DNA of 47,288 bases from Chitinophagaceae bacterium (GCA_947454715.1 CANGMZ010000010.1:1-47288), one strand, 5' to 3'. Positions 1 to 9,378 are shown, numbered from the stretch's first letter. Translations and numbers: made by a program. Notes: generated by a model not told the origin, from the letters alone.

Positions 1-1580
1 CAGCCTAGTCTGTTTTTATCTACGAAAGGTTCTTTACTAATTTCATCTATTGCAGATAAGTAATCTTGCATTGGCAATCCCCCCCAATCTTTACTGATTT
101 CCTCATTCCATTTTACGCCCCAACCCGGCATGCCTCTGCGATTTGGTGCAACAACTATGTAGCCCTGAGCCGCCATTAACTGGAAATTCCAACGAAAGCT
201 ATAAAATTGAGATAATGCCGACTGAGGGCCACCTTGACAATAAAGCAAGGTAGGGTATTTTTTTGCAGGGTCGAAATCAGGTGGATAGATTACCCAAACA
301 CCCATAGATGCATTGTCAATTGTATTTACATGTCTCAATTCTGTCTTGCTCATGAGCAGGTTTTGATAAATCCTGTCATTTTCATGAGTGAGTTGAAGCA
401 TATCTCCATACTTAGGTTTTACGGCAAATATTTCAGTAGCGTGGTTCATGTCGCAACGAGTAACGACAATTTCGCTTCCAGATTGGCCTACGATACCATT
501 AACATCAAATTTGCCCTTTGTAAGCATACTCACAACAGCTTTTTCTGTCTCTCTATCAGGTACGCTTATTTCGAAAAGTTGCTCTGTGCCTTCAGTTGGT
601 GCAGTAAAATAGATTTTCGGTTCATTATTGCTCCAAATAAATCCGCCTACTGTACCATCCCATTTCGCGGTGATATTGATTTTTCTCTTTTTATCAACAT
701 CCATTACCACGATGTCGTTCTTATCAGCTTCATAACCATCATGAGCCATGCTTAGCCAAGCTATTTTTTTGCCGTCTTTACTGAAAGATGGGGCCATGTC
801 ATAGCCATTCATACCTTGCGACCAGTTGTCGGTTTTGCCAGTAGCTACATCATAAAAATAGAGATCTGTATTAGTGCTGGTAGCATAATCTTTACCAAAT
901 TTTTTCTTGCTAACATATACAAATCCCTTACTGTCTGGCGACCAAACCAAGTCTTCAGTACCACCAAAAGGTTTTTGAGGACAATCATAGGGCTGATCTT
1001 CCATTACGTCTGTAACCTTTCCTGTTTCTATATTGGCGATGAATACATGTGAGAACTTTCCATCTTCCCATGTGTCCCAGTGACGATTGTTTAAGTCTGT
1101 ATATACTTTTGCTGTGGTGTTAGGTAGGTCGGGGTAGATGTCAGTCCCTTGCATTGGTTTCATCAATACATCTTTTGAGAATGCAACGAATTTTCCGTTT
1201 GGCGATACCCATACATTCTCTGCATTTTGCAACCCATTATATACTTCTGTCCAAGAACTACCTGCATCTGTACTCTTGTATAAAATGTTATCATAGTATG
1301 AATACCAAACATCGTCAAAACGTTGAGTTACCGTTTTTCCTGCATCAGTTGTCCATTCTTTTTTGCTACCATCTTCAATAGCTACTTTATAATGGTGTGA
1401 TGTACTCTTTTCCGTTTTCCAATCAGTAGAGCGTGAAGAGTAATAAAGATATTTTCCATCAGAACTCATGCCATCTGCAGAAACTTTGCGAACGCTCCAC
1501 AACATTTCAGGGGTCATGCGCTCCTGAGCAAAAGTTGATACACCAAGTAATAATAGTAAAGGAAGTAAAGATTGTCTCAT
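1..1580 (-). CDS. S9 family prolyl oligopeptidase-type peptidase, 3' end outside window
   Basis: Serine peptidase of the S9 (dipeptidyl peptidase/acyl-aminoacyl peptidase) type, probably periplasmic, cleaving peptides. The frame is open from the ATG at 1578-1580 to the window edge, giving 526 residues. It starts with a signal peptide (MRQSLLPLLLLLLGVSTFAQ, cleavage after FAQ). Residues about 25-400 contain WD40-like propeller sequence (repeated V-S-P-N-G-K and W-S-P-D-S-K motifs, as in PD40 repeats). The C-terminal part enters the alpha/beta hydrolase domain (YCQGGPQ, GYIVVAPNRRGMPGWG, then EPFVDKNRLG at the edge). In this family the nucleophile motif GxSxGG follows within a few residues, so the catalytic serine, aspartate and histidine lie outside the window. 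It is transcribed leftward, 103 bases from the next gene on the same strand, with no clear operon partner here. Confidence 0.9.
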   Translation of the reverse strand, partial: MRQSLLPLLLLLGVSTFAQERMTPEMLWSVRKVSADGMSSDGKYLYYSSRSTDWKTEKSTSHHYKVAIEDGSKKEWTTDAGKTVTQRFDDVWYSYYDNILYKSTDAGSSWTEVYNGLQNAENVWVSPNGKFVAFSKDVLMKPMQGTDIYPDLPNTTAKVYTDLNNRHWDTWEDGKFSHVFIANIETGKVTDVMEDQPYDCPQKPFGGTEDLVWSPDSKGFVYVSKKKFGKDYATSTNTDLYFYDVATGKTDNWSQGMNGYDMAPSFSKDGKKIAWLSMAHDGYEADKNDIVVMDVDKKRKINITAKWDGTVGGFIWSNNEPKIYFTAPTEGTEQLFEISVPDRETEKAVVSMLTKGKFDVNGIVGQSGSEIVVTRCDMNHATEIFAVKPKYGDMLQLTHENDRIYQNLLMSKTELRHVNTIDNASMGVWVIYPPDFDPAKKYPTLLYCQGGPQSALSQFYSFRWNFQLMAAQGYIVVAPNRRGMPGWGVKWNEEISKDWGGLPMQDYLSAIDEISKEPFVDKNRLG

Positions 1581-1683
1581 ATACGAAAATCGAAATTCAA
1601 AAAATATGAATAAATGTACAAATGTTAATAGTAGAAAAGCAATTAAAGCCCTGGAAAATAATATAAGTAGCTAAAATTATTAA

Positions 1684-3147
1684 TCAGCGTTTGTTACTCG
1701 TTTTTGGCGGAGCAGGTTTGGGTTCAAAATCAACTACATTTTCCCAGCCGGCTTTAAGGGTGAGTACATCGGAATAAGGGAAGACATTTTCAGGTTGTAT
1801 TTTTCTGAATAAGCTACCTGCATCCCAACGACCATTACCATTTTTATCTTCTATTACCCGAAAAGAATACTTTGCAGGTTTTAGTCTGTTCAAATTAATA
1901 ATAGTATCGGTTATCGGTTTTTGATAGATGGTGTCTTTTTCGGAAGTTACCTGTAACACAAACTGAGTACTATTGTATTTTGCTGGCAGGTGCACGCTAA
2001 TTTTTCCGTAGTCCTCATCTTCTTTTGTTCTGAATGTATATTTAGAAGGCATTGCATCAGTTCCTGAAGAGTCTTTTGCAAAACCTTTTGCCATTCTGAG
2101 GGTATATAGTGTGTTTTCTTTCCACTCAGTCGATAGCTGTATTTGCTTCTTTTTAGTCGTGTCTGATATATATGTAGGGTGAACAACGATAATGACCCCA
2201 TTACTATCGTAAGAAAGGGATATTTTATCCTTGTTTACAATTGGTAGTTTTGAAAAATTTACAGACAAACTATTATTAATGTCGAATGTTCTCTTTGTTT
2301 GATTAGTAGTATCCGCATTGACTATATAAGTAAAACCATCAGGTGGTGGTTTTGTTCCGATTCTGGCATTGGCTTTTATACCGATACTATCTGCACCCTT
2401 GGTGGCGGTATCTATTTCTGTGAATAATTTTAATGCAATAGGCGTTTGCGTAGTATCCCCCGGTAATACAGTATGGTCAATGAAGCCAATCATTTCAGAA
2501 GAGCCATCGTAGATAAGGTTTTCATTAATATCCTTTACAGCATAAATGCGAAAATCTTTTTTAGGTAAACCTTTGAAAGTAAATGCGCCCGAAGCATTTG
2601 ATTTAGTAATGTATTTTGGTTTATGCCTAACAACTGCGCTATCATTTTCTGTAGCATTGTAAAGCATGATTGTTACACCACCTGAGTCCGTTAGCCCGGT
2701 TCCGGCATTAATAACACTACCACTTAGTTGTAGTGAGTCGAAATACGAACCTGTACTGAATACATAAGTATATGCAGGATAGGGGTTGTTTTCATGAAGA
2801 TCTCTGATCGATGAGCCAAATGAAATTCTATAAGTAGTGTTTTCCTCAAGCAGAGTATCGGCTATTTTTACAACTACTTTTTTACCTAAACCTGTTACAG
2901 TTGGTTGTATAGATAGTAGCGGGGAAATCTGCACTTCTTTTGCAGCGTCGGTTACATTAATATACTCGTTAAAAGTTAATTCCAGACGCTTTATCCTTGT
3001 ATTTTTTAAGGAGTCGGCAGGTGAAATACTTAACCGCTTTGGAGGTGTTGTATCTTTCTTTCCTCCGGTTGGTGCTGTGATATTAGCACAGCCTGCACCG
3101 ATTAAAATAAAGATGGGAATAAAGTAATGAAGGAAGTTTTTATTCAT
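1684..3147 (-). CDS. Ig-like domain lipoprotein of Bacteroidota
   Basis: Predicted outer-membrane or periplasmic lipoprotein of 487 residues. The ATG at 3145-3147 is used; a longer frame would need a TTG at 3174. The N-terminus MNKNFLHYFIPIFILIGAGC is a lipoprotein signal with the lipidated Cys at residue 20. It is followed by ANITAPTGGKKDTTPPK, a motif typical of a Bacteroidota family carrying a Big_5-like Ig domain (S-P-A-D-S, then E-L-T-F-N-E-Y at about residues 45-65). A middle segment resembles a carboxypeptidase-regulatory/SdrD-like fold (SGAFTFKGLPKKDFRIYAVKDINENLIYDG), and the C-terminus repeats a similar motif (FRVIEDKNGNGRWDAGS). No catalytic residues are visible. The family is recurrent in the phylum but has no settled function; a structural or surface-binding role is inference. 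Confidence 0.82.
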   Translation of the reverse strand: MNKNFLHYFIPIFILIGAGCANITAPTGGKKDTTPPKRLSISPADSLKNTRIKRLELTFNEYINVTDAAKEVQISPLLSIQPTVTGLGKKVVVKIADTLLEENTTYRISFGSSIRDLHENNPYPAYTYVFSTGSYFDSLQLSGSVINAGTGLTDSGGVTIMLYNATENDSAVVRHKPKYITKSNASGAFTFKGLPKKDFRIYAVKDINENLIYDGSSEMIGFIDHTVLPGDTTQTPIALKLFTEIDTATKGADSIGIKANARIGTKPPPDGFTYIVNADTTNQTKRTFDINNSLSVNFSKLPIVNKDKISLSYDSNGVIIVVHPTYISDTTKKKQIQLSTEWKENTLYTLRMAKGFAKDSSGTDAMPSKYTFRTKEDEDYGKISVHLPAKYNSTQFVLQVTSEKDTIYQKPITDTIINLNRLKPAKYSFRVIEDKNGNGRWDAGSLFRKIQPENVFPYSDVLTLKAGWENVVDFEPKPAPPKTSNKR

Positions 3148-3214
3148 TTGTGCCCAAAAATAATGAAAAAACAAGGGTCTTGCTGTTCAAATGTTTTCCT
3201 AATTTTTTAATAAA

Positions 3215-3238
3215 CTATATCTCATGAAGGAGATATAG
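3215..3238. repeat. Short perfect inverted repeat upstream of the SRP RNA
   Basis: CTATATCTC at 3215-3223 is exactly complementary to GAGATATAG at 3230-3238 with a 6-base loop. It lies between the start of the lipoprotein gene (minus strand) and the SRP RNA promoter (plus strand). It could be an operator or a leader hairpin; nothing decides between these. Confidence 0.35.
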
Positions 3239-3291
3239 ACTTTATGATTAAAAATGTTTGAGTTTTCTTTTTTCTTTTTCATTTTATGACA

Positions 3292-3299
3292 TACCTTTG
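3292..3299 (+). promoter_or_regulatory. -7 box of the SRP RNA promoter
   Basis: TACCTTTG matches the Bacteroidota -7 consensus TAnnTTTG at every fixed position. It lies 6 bases before the 5' end of the SRP RNA, which is the expected distance to a transcription start. A clear TTTG -33 box is not visible; the expected position reads TTTT. Confidence 0.65.
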
Positions 3300-3304
3300 C
3301 ATCT

Positions 3305-3402
3305 CTGGCAAGTCTTATACGGCCAGCTCCTACTGAATCCCCCAGGACAGGAATGTAGCAAGGGTAGGTGGTCGTAGCGGTGCGATGTGAGTAACTTGCC
3401 AG
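3305..3402 (+). ncRNA. ffs: Signal recognition particle RNA (4.5S, small bacterial type)
   Basis: RNA scaffold of the signal recognition particle. It binds Ffh and helps deliver nascent membrane and exported proteins to FtsY. The conserved apical core is visible: CCCCCAGGACAGGAA at 3340-3354 followed by GTAGCAAGGGTA, corresponding to the CAGGnCnGGAA and AGCA elements of helix 8. The ends pair perfectly: CTGGCAAGT at 3306-3314 with ACTTGCCAG at 3394-3402. It is about 98 nt, close to the usual small bacterial type, without an Alu domain. A T-run begins immediately after (3403), consistent with intrinsic termination, and a Bacteroidota -7 box lies just upstream. Confidence 0.92.
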
Positions 3403-3651
3403 TTTTTTTATGCCCTTTCGGGTCGTTTTTCATTTTTTAGACAATAAAATACGTCCTGTAATTTTGTTGTTTTTCATTTTTTAGTCACTCTATCTTATCT
3501 TTTCTGTGCATTCTTGTTCGAATTAATTCTGCTTTAGTAGTATTATCTGGTTTTATAGTTATAATTTATATTCATTCACCACTGATTTGATGTACGATAT
3601 CACTTTTGCACTTAACTTCACGGCGCTTAATAAAAAAATAACAAAACCTAC
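3403..3651 (+). other. Leader region between SRP RNA and the first metalloprotease gene
   Basis: After the T-run that ends the SRP RNA there is a short hairpin (CCCTTTCGGG at 3413-3422) and then A+T-rich sequence with no open frame of note. A promoter for the following gene must lie here; ATCACTTTTGCAC around 3599-3611 is promoter-like but does not fit the consensus spacing, so it is not called. Confidence 0.4.
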
Positions 3652-5874
3652 ATGTTCAGGAAGTTTTCTATCGTACTGGCTGCAATGTGCTGCCTAGCAA
3701 AGGCAAGCAATGCACAGCAACCGTGCTCTACAGATCAGCAATATTGGGAGTCTGTAAAAAAATATCCACAGATACTGGATTATGAACGTCAGTTTGAGGC
3801 GCAAATGGCAGGAATAACTGCACATGGTATACCGGGTGTTGCGGCTAAAATTACATTAAGTCCAAATGATACAACCACTTTTGATGTGCCGATTGTTGTG
3901 CATGTTGTTCATGATTATGGTGTAGAGTATTTAGCAGATGATGTTATCTATAATGCTGTAAAGTATTGGGCGCAGGTTTATTTGGCTCAGAATGCAGATA
4001 CATCAATGGCCATAGATCCATTTAAGAAATATGTGGGAAATGCACGTATCAGGTTACATTTGGCGACTATAGATCCTAATGGAAAGCCGACAAAGGGTGT
4101 AGTGCATGATCGCTCATATCTGACAACAAATGCTGATGATCAGGCCAAGTATAGTCAATGGCCTCAGAACAAATACATCAATGTTTGGTTTATTAATACA
4201 TTCGGAGCGGCTTCTACAGGTGCTGCTGCTTATGCATATTATCCATCTTCAGCTGCATTTATGCCATATTACGATGGTGTAATTGGTTTATATAACTACG
4301 TTGATTACGAAAAAGCTATTCCTCATGAAATAGGTCATGTGCTGAATTTGCAGCATACTTGGGGTAATAATAATAATCCTGGTGTGGCTTGTGGAGATGA
4401 CCAAGTTGATGATACGCCACCAACAGAAGGGCATAACCCCGGTTGTTCTGCAGCAGCGTTATACGATGTTACTTGTGCCGGCGGTTATTTAAAGCACTAC
4501 ACTTCGGTATTGGGTGCTGATTCTTTAGTCGATTACCCGGATACTACCAACGCACAGAACATAATGGATTATACTTATTGCCAGAAAATGTTCACAATAG
4601 GCCAGTGTGTACGTATGCGTACTGCACTGACCAGTGCTACTGCAGGAAGAAATAATTTAATCACTCCTGCAAATTTGGCTGCGACCGGTGCGCTTGCTCC
4701 AATGCCAGATTTGCCACCTGTTGCTGATTTTTCAATAGAAAGAGCTACAGGAGCCGGTATCATTACCGATGCAAGAACAGTTTTCTTGTCATTAGGTAGT
4801 GGGGGTAATTTTAATTTCAAGAACAGAAGCTGGAACGATACTATTTCTGATGTTGTATGGACCTTCTCAAATGGTGCTACTACGCCAACATCTACAACTA
4901 ATGGCACTGTATTTAATAAATTCTCAGTTCCGGGTTGGGTAACAGTGTCATTGATCGCAAATTCAAATGCGGGAAGTGATACATTAACAACTACACCCGT
5001 TTATGTAGCAGATACAGTTGCTGCGGGTGGTTTTGGTTATTATCAGACATTTAGCAATCCTGCAGCATTAGCTAACTGGCCGATGTTTAATTATTTCTCT
5101 AATCAGTACAAATGGGGTGCATATACCGGAGCGAGCAGAGATGGCGATAATGGTTGTATCCGTTTCAGATCGTTCGATACCACTCAAAAAAGAATAGCTA
5201 CACCACTTGGTGATCATGATGATTTGTTTACCCCTTCACTTAATCTTTCAGGATTATCAGGTAATGTATATTTGAATTTTTATACAACTGCTGCAGCTGC
5301 AAACAGCGGTGGCGTTTCTACACCGGCAGGGGACTCTCTTGAAATTGATGCAACAAATAACGGTGGTCTTAGATGGACTAAAATTGCAGCGTTCACTCGC
5401 GGCCAGTTAGTTAATAACGGTATCAAGTCTACTGAGTTTGTTCCAACAGCATCAACGCCATGGGTTGCTCGTGCGGTTGTTATTCCGGCTACATATTTTA
5501 CATCAAGTACATTTTTCAGATTCAGATATTGGGCCGGAAGCACCGGGAATAATTTTTACATGGATGATTTCAATATTGGTGGGTTCCCGGCAGATGTTGC
5601 TGAAATTGCAAAATCTGCTGAATCATTTAAAATATTCCCTAACCCAACAAATAACGGCTGCAATTTGGTATTGAGGTCGGGTAGTGAAGGTGTTGTACAT
5701 TATTCAATTAAAGATATTACCGGAAGAGTTGTATACGAAGCAAATGAAACTTATTCGCCTGATATGTTGATTCAACAGCCTATTGCACGTGAAATAACAC
5801 CAAATTCAGGAATATATTTTGTTACTGTTACAATTGATGGAAATGCACATACAGAAAAACTTGTAGTATATTAA
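3652..5874 (+). CDS. Secreted M43-family metalloprotease with PKD domain and T9SS sorting tail
   Basis: Zinc metalloprotease of the M43 (pappalysin/cytophagalysin) type, 740 residues, predicted to be exported by Sec and then by the type IX system. Signal peptide residues 1-21 (ends NAQ). The extended zinc site HEIGHVLNLQH has ligands H225, H229 and H235 with catalytic E226. The downstream Cys-rich loop (CGDDQVDDTPP) and the Met-turn MDYT (M305) are M43 hallmarks. A PKD-like Ig domain follows (about 350-460), then a beta-rich domain of the kind found before T9SS tails (about 470-650). The last about 80 residues are a type A sorting domain (IFPNPTNNG, IKDITGRVVYE, GIYFVTV, KLVVY). Proteolysis of extracellular protein is inferred. 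It is followed by a terminator-like hairpin and a paralogue. Confidence 0.93.
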   Translation: MFRKFSIVLAAMCCLAKASNAQQPCSTDQQYWESVKKYPQILDYERQFEAQMAGITAHGIPGVAAKITLSPNDTTTFDVPIVVHVVHDYGVEYLADDVIYNAVKYWAQVYLAQNADTSMAIDPFKKYVGNARIRLHLATIDPNGKPTKGVVHDRSYLTTNADDQAKYSQWPQNKYINVWFINTFGAASTGAAAYAYYPSSAAFMPYYDGVIGLYNYVDYEKAIPHEIGHVLNLQHTWGNNNNPGVACGDDQVDDTPPTEGHNPGCSAAALYDVTCAGGYLKHYTSVLGADSLVDYPDTTNAQNIMDYTYCQKMFTIGQCVRMRTALTSATAGRNNLITPANLAATGALAPMPDLPPVADFSIERATGAGIITDARTVFLSLGSGGNFNFKNRSWNDTISDVVWTFSNGATTPTSTTNGTVFNKFSVPGWVTVSLIANSNAGSDTLTTTPVYVADTVAAGGFGYYQTFSNPAALANWPMFNYFSNQYKWGAYTGASRDGDNGCIRFRSFDTTQKRIATPLGDHDDLFTPSLNLSGLSGNVYLNFYTTAAAANSGGVSTPAGDSLEIDATNNGGLRWTKIAAFTRGQLVNNGIKSTEFVPTASTPWVARAVVIPATYFTSSTFFRFRYWAGSTGNNFYMDDFNIGGFPADVAEIAKSAESFKIFPNPTNNGCNLVLRSGSEGVVHYSIKDITGRVVYEANETYSPDMLIQQPIAREITPNSGIYFVTVTIDGNAHTEKLVVY

Positions 5875-5894
5875 GTCAATAAAACATTTAGTTT

Positions 5895-5930
5895 ATAATG
5901 GCGAAGTTGGTATTCCTACTTCGCCATTAT
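5895..5930 (+). terminator. Hairpin after the first metalloprotease gene
   Basis: ATAATGGCGAAGT (5895-5907) pairs perfectly with ACTTCGCCATTAT (5918-5930) around a 10-base loop. A strong T-run is missing, so termination may be partial. It could also stabilise the 3' end of the mRNA. Confidence 0.65.
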
Positions 5931-6234
5931 TAATTCATATTGCATTGCACTTTTTAACGTTGTTTATTTCTGTAATTATTTATACGACATAAATTTTTAT
6001 AACAATAGTTTTTTGTTAACTTTACGCCCTGTGTATTTTAATTAGAAATAGTTATAAGTCCTTTTGTCTTATTGCGGTTGTTTTTTCTTAAAATATATTT
6101 TTATAATTACCCAAGATGTCATGTAGATGTTACGTCTTTATTAACAGCAGTTCGATTTAGCTGTTATAAGTACTTGATTTTTACTTTTTGTTTTGGTTCA
6201 ATATTAATTAACCTTCGAATTTATAATGTTGCAA
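5931..6234 (+). other. Intergenic leader of the second metalloprotease gene
   Basis: About 300 bases of A+T-rich sequence with no credible gene. Several near matches to TAnnTTTG occur (for example TAACTTTA near 6018 and TACTTTTTG at 6182-6190), but none has a correctly spaced TTTG, so no promoter is assigned. Confidence 0.35.
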
Positions 6235-8490
6235 ATGAAAAAAACAGCTTCTCTACTATTGTTGACTACAGCTCTTATTTCAGGTAAAGCTTTTGCTCAA
6301 CATAATTGTGCTACTGATGAACTGCACAAAAAGTACATACAGGAAGATCCTAGTCTTGCTGAAAAAGAAAGACAGTTCAACGAAAGCATTCGTCGTACGT
6401 TGAGTCATCTTGATGTAAATACGTTACATCGTACTACTACTAGTATCACTGATACGAATCAGATCATTGATATCCCAGTTGCAGTGCATATTATGCATAG
6501 CTATGGTACAGACTATATTACAGATGAGTCTGTTTATGCTTTGATAGCGAGAATGAATAATACTTATTCTTTGAATTATGACACTTCGTCTATCATAGCT
6601 CCTTTCAAAAAATATGTAGGTAAGGCGAATATTCGTTTTCACCTTGCAACTAAAGATCCGAACGGTAACCCAACACGTGGTATTACCCGTAGATTTACAT
6701 ATTTGACTATGGGTGGTGACAATCAGGTTAAGATGGACCAATGGTCTCCAATGAACTATTACAATATCTGGTTTGAGAATGTGATAGGTATGGGTGTTGC
6801 CGGTGGTACTGTATTGGCTTATGCTCAGTTTCCATCAGACTTCGATGCAAGATCTTTCTATGATGGTGTAATTTGTGCTGCTCCATTTATTGGTGATGGT
6901 AGTACTATTGAACATGAAACAGGTCACTACTTTAGTTTATATCATACTTGGAACAGCAGTGGTGCTGCTTGTGGTACTGCAGGCGCATGTGGTGATGATG
7001 AAGTTGATGATACCCCGCCAACTATAGGACATCCAAGTGGTTGCCCTTTATATGACACAATTTGTGCGACCAACTATTTCAAATTGTATTCTGATATTCA
7101 TGGTAATGACTCTTTGGTTAATTACCCTGATACTACTAACGCACAGAATATGATGGATTATGCTTGCGAAACGATGTTCTCTAAGGGACAAGTTGTTCGT
7201 ATGCGTAATTTGTTGTTGAAATCTGATGTGGGTAAGAGAGATAGCTTGTATACTCCTTCTAACCTAGCTAACACCGGTGCTTTAGACGCAATTCCTGATC
7301 TTACACCAGTGAGCGATTTCTTTGCATCTAACTCGAATAAAGTACAATACTTTACTTGTCCTGGAACTACATTGAAATTCACAAACAAAACTTGGCGCGA
7401 TACTGTTACTAGCATTGTTTGGACATTCTCTAACGGTGCTACTACACCTACTACTACGCTTACAAATCCTTCATTCAGCTCTTATGTGAATAATGCTTTC
7501 ACAGATGGAGGTTGGGTGAATATTGTTATGGCTTCTACAGGTAACCACTCTGGTACATCTGTAGATACTTTCAATCATTCTGTATATGTAGCTGATGCAG
7601 TTGCAACTCCTGCTCAGAATGTAATGGCTGAATTTAGCACTGATGGTGATTTCAACAAATGGCCTACATTTAACTATTACAATAATGAGTTCAAATGGCA
7701 GCATGCTAGTGTTGGTTTCTACGATAACCATTCTATGATGTACACTGGTTTCGATAGCCGTGTTAATCCAACATTGGGTACTTATCCAAACACAGGTACA
7801 CCAAAAGGTGACTTTGATGATTTCTTCAGTATCCCTGTTGATCTGTCAGGTTTTGCTTCAGGTAACTGTAACATGAACTTCTTTACTTCAGGTGCGTCTA
7901 GATCGAGCATTTCATTGGATATTAATGATACAATGATTATTTCTTATTCAATAGATGGTGCTAAAACTTGGACTACTTTAACTACTCTAGGTAAAGGTGA
8001 TTTGTTGAACAAGGGTGCTTCTTCTACAGCTTATGTACCTACAACTACAAGTGACTGGGTTGGTAGAACAGTAGCTATCCCAACAGCAGCTCGTAAGCCT
8101 TATGTAGTTTTCCGTTTCCGTTACTTGCCAGGTGTTGACCACAATGGTTACTTGGTAAGCACTGGTAACAACTTCTATATGGACAGATTGAATTTCAGCC
8201 CATTCCCAGCAGGTGTTAACGATGTTAAGATGGGTAATCTTGATGTTGCTGTAGTACCTAACCCAACAAACAGCAATGCTTATGTTGTGGTAAAGGATGC
8301 TGATAATACTATCGCTCATGTTATCGTTTCTGATATCGCCGGTAAAGTAATTTATACTACTCAGCAGCAGATTTCTGGTAACGAAGCTCATATTGAAATC
8401 CCACAGTCAGCTTTACAGACTGCAGGTATCTACATGGTGCAGACTACTACTGGTAACCAAACAAAAACACAGAAATTGGTTGTTTATTAA
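6235..8490 (+). CDS. Second secreted M43-family metalloprotease with T9SS sorting tail
   Basis: Paralogue of the preceding gene with the same architecture, 751 residues. I start at the ATG at 6235 (MKKTASLLLLTT, a normal signal peptide ending AFAQ) rather than the ATG at 6226, three codons upstream. The zinc motif HETGHYFSLYH places ligands at H227, H231 and H237 with E228 catalytic; the Met-turn MDYA is at M307. Shared blocks with the first copy include PFKKYVG, HLAT.DPNG.PT, DDTPPT.GH and YPDTTNAQN. A PKD-like stretch and a beta-rich domain come next, then a type A sorting domain (VVPNPTNSNAY, VSDIAGKVIYT, GIYMVQT, KLVVY). Codon choice looks more uniform (GGT, GCT, ACT, AAC) than in the first copy, suggesting higher expression. 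A strong terminator follows. Confidence 0.93.
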   Translation: MKKTASLLLLTTALISGKAFAQHNCATDELHKKYIQEDPSLAEKERQFNESIRRTLSHLDVNTLHRTTTSITDTNQIIDIPVAVHIMHSYGTDYITDESVYALIARMNNTYSLNYDTSSIIAPFKKYVGKANIRFHLATKDPNGNPTRGITRRFTYLTMGGDNQVKMDQWSPMNYYNIWFENVIGMGVAGGTVLAYAQFPSDFDARSFYDGVICAAPFIGDGSTIEHETGHYFSLYHTWNSSGAACGTAGACGDDEVDDTPPTIGHPSGCPLYDTICATNYFKLYSDIHGNDSLVNYPDTTNAQNMMDYACETMFSKGQVVRMRNLLLKSDVGKRDSLYTPSNLANTGALDAIPDLTPVSDFFASNSNKVQYFTCPGTTLKFTNKTWRDTVTSIVWTFSNGATTPTTTLTNPSFSSYVNNAFTDGGWVNIVMASTGNHSGTSVDTFNHSVYVADAVATPAQNVMAEFSTDGDFNKWPTFNYYNNEFKWQHASVGFYDNHSMMYTGFDSRVNPTLGTYPNTGTPKGDFDDFFSIPVDLSGFASGNCNMNFFTSGASRSSISLDINDTMIISYSIDGAKTWTTLTTLGKGDLLNKGASSTAYVPTTTSDWVGRTVAIPTAARKPYVVFRFRYLPGVDHNGYLVSTGNNFYMDRLNFSPFPAGVNDVKMGNLDVAVVPNPTNSNAYVVVKDADNTIAHVIVSDIAGKVIYTTQQQISGNEAHIEIPQSALQTAGIYMVQTTTGNQTKTQKLVVY

Positions 8491-8517
8491 TAAATAATCT
8501 TTTCGCTCTAATACTAG

Positions 8518-8549
8518 AATGGCTGCCTTGCAAAAGGCGGCCATTTTTT
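8518..8549 (+). terminator. Intrinsic terminator after the second metalloprotease gene
   Basis: AATGGCTGCC (8518-8527) pairs with GGCGGCCATT (8536-8545), one G-U pair, 8-base loop, followed by TTTTT. It separates the protease gene from the FtsE gene. Confidence 0.85.
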
Positions 8550-8606
8550 ATATGTTCACTAACATAACTTAGGCAAAATTGTAGTGCATAAATCTATAAT
8601 TGCGTT

Positions 8607-8614
8607 TATCTTTG
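8607..8614 (+). promoter_or_regulatory. -7 box of the FtsE gene promoter
   Basis: TATCTTTG fits TAnnTTTG at every fixed position. A start of transcription near 8620 would lie downstream of the possible TTG start at 8600, so this box supports the ATG at 8633 as the true start. No matching -33 TTTG is seen at the expected distance. Confidence 0.55.
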
Positions 8615-8632
8615 TTACAAATAGATTTTTGG

Positions 8633-9322
8633 ATGAACCCAACAAGCATAGTATCTCTAAGTCAGGCCAATATTTATCAAGGAAGTACATTAGTATTGAA
8701 TAATGTAAACTTGGAAGTAGGTGTTGGTGAGTTTATATACATGATAGGTAAGACAGGTAGCGGGAAATCGAGCTTGTTGAAAACTATGTATGGCGATATT
8801 TACCTGAAAGAAGGTAATGGAGTAGTGGCGGGATTTAATCTTAAAGATATGTCGTGGAAGAAAATTCCATTGCTTAGAAGGAATCTGGGTATTGTTTTTC
8901 AGGATTTCAGATTGCTTACAGATAGAAATGTATACGACAATCTGGAGTTTGTGCTTAAAGCTACCGGCTGGAAGGATAAAGCACTGATGAAAGAGAAGAT
9001 TGAAAATGTGCTGACTAAGGTTGGGCTGAAAAATAAAGGTGTGAAAATGCCTTATGAAATGTCAGGTGGCGAGCAACAAAGGGTAGATATTGCCAGGGCT
9101 TTATTGAATAACCCAAAGCTGATATTAGCAGATGAACCAACAGGAAATCTTGATCCTGAAACAACAGATGAGATCATGCAATTGTTGTTCAATATCTGCC
9201 GTGACTACCAGACTGCATTTATAATGGCAACTCATGATTATTCTATTATACAAAAATATCCTGCGCGTGTGGTGCGTATAGAAAATGGTGAAGTAAAAGA
9301 AATTAGTGCTGCCGGAGTATAA
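8633..9322 (+). CDS. ftsE: ABC transporter ATP-binding protein, FtsE type
   Basis: ATPase of the FtsE/LolD/MacB subgroup, 229 residues, closest in character to FtsE. FtsE acts with the membrane protein FtsX to control septal peptidoglycan hydrolases. Walker A GKTGSGKS is at residues 39-46, the Q-loop VFQDFRLL at about 87-94, the signature SGGEQQR at 143-149, Walker B LILADEPTGNLD from 162, and the H-loop histidine in MATHDYS. The start is the ATG at 8633, chosen because the frame upstream relies on a TTG lying inside the promoter. No ftsX is present in the window, so a LolD-like role in another transporter cannot be excluded. The FtsE call rests on overall resemblance (FQDFRLL, DEPTGNLDPETT). 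Confidence 0.82.
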   Translation: MNPTSIVSLSQANIYQGSTLVLNNVNLEVGVGEFIYMIGKTGSGKSSLLKTMYGDIYLKEGNGVVAGFNLKDMSWKKIPLLRRNLGIVFQDFRLLTDRNVYDNLEFVLKATGWKDKALMKEKIENVLTKVGLKNKGVKMPYEMSGGEQQRVDIARALLNNPKLILADEPTGNLDPETTDEIMQLLFNICRDYQTAFIMATHDYSIIQKYPARVVRIENGEVKEISAAGV

Positions 9323-9339
9323 AAAAATAATCAATACTT

Positions 9340-9378
9340 ATAGCCTGTATTCATGCAAAGGTGCACGATACAGGCTAT
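9340..9378. terminator. Bidirectional terminator between FtsE and glycosyltransferase genes
   Basis: ATAGCCTGTAT (9340-9350) pairs perfectly with ATACAGGCTAT (9368-9378). T-rich sequence follows on the plus strand. The hairpin overlaps the stop codon of the converging minus-strand gene (9375-9377). Confidence 0.75.

Noticed and set aside
234-1381. Plus-strand open frames across the first 1.4 kb
   Set aside because: They lie antisense to a clear S9 peptidase frame with signal peptide and family motifs, and their translations look like non-coding sequence.
3403-3430. tRNA or second small RNA after the SRP RNA
   Set aside because: Only a short CCCTTTCGGG hairpin is present; no cloverleaf or known motif could be formed.
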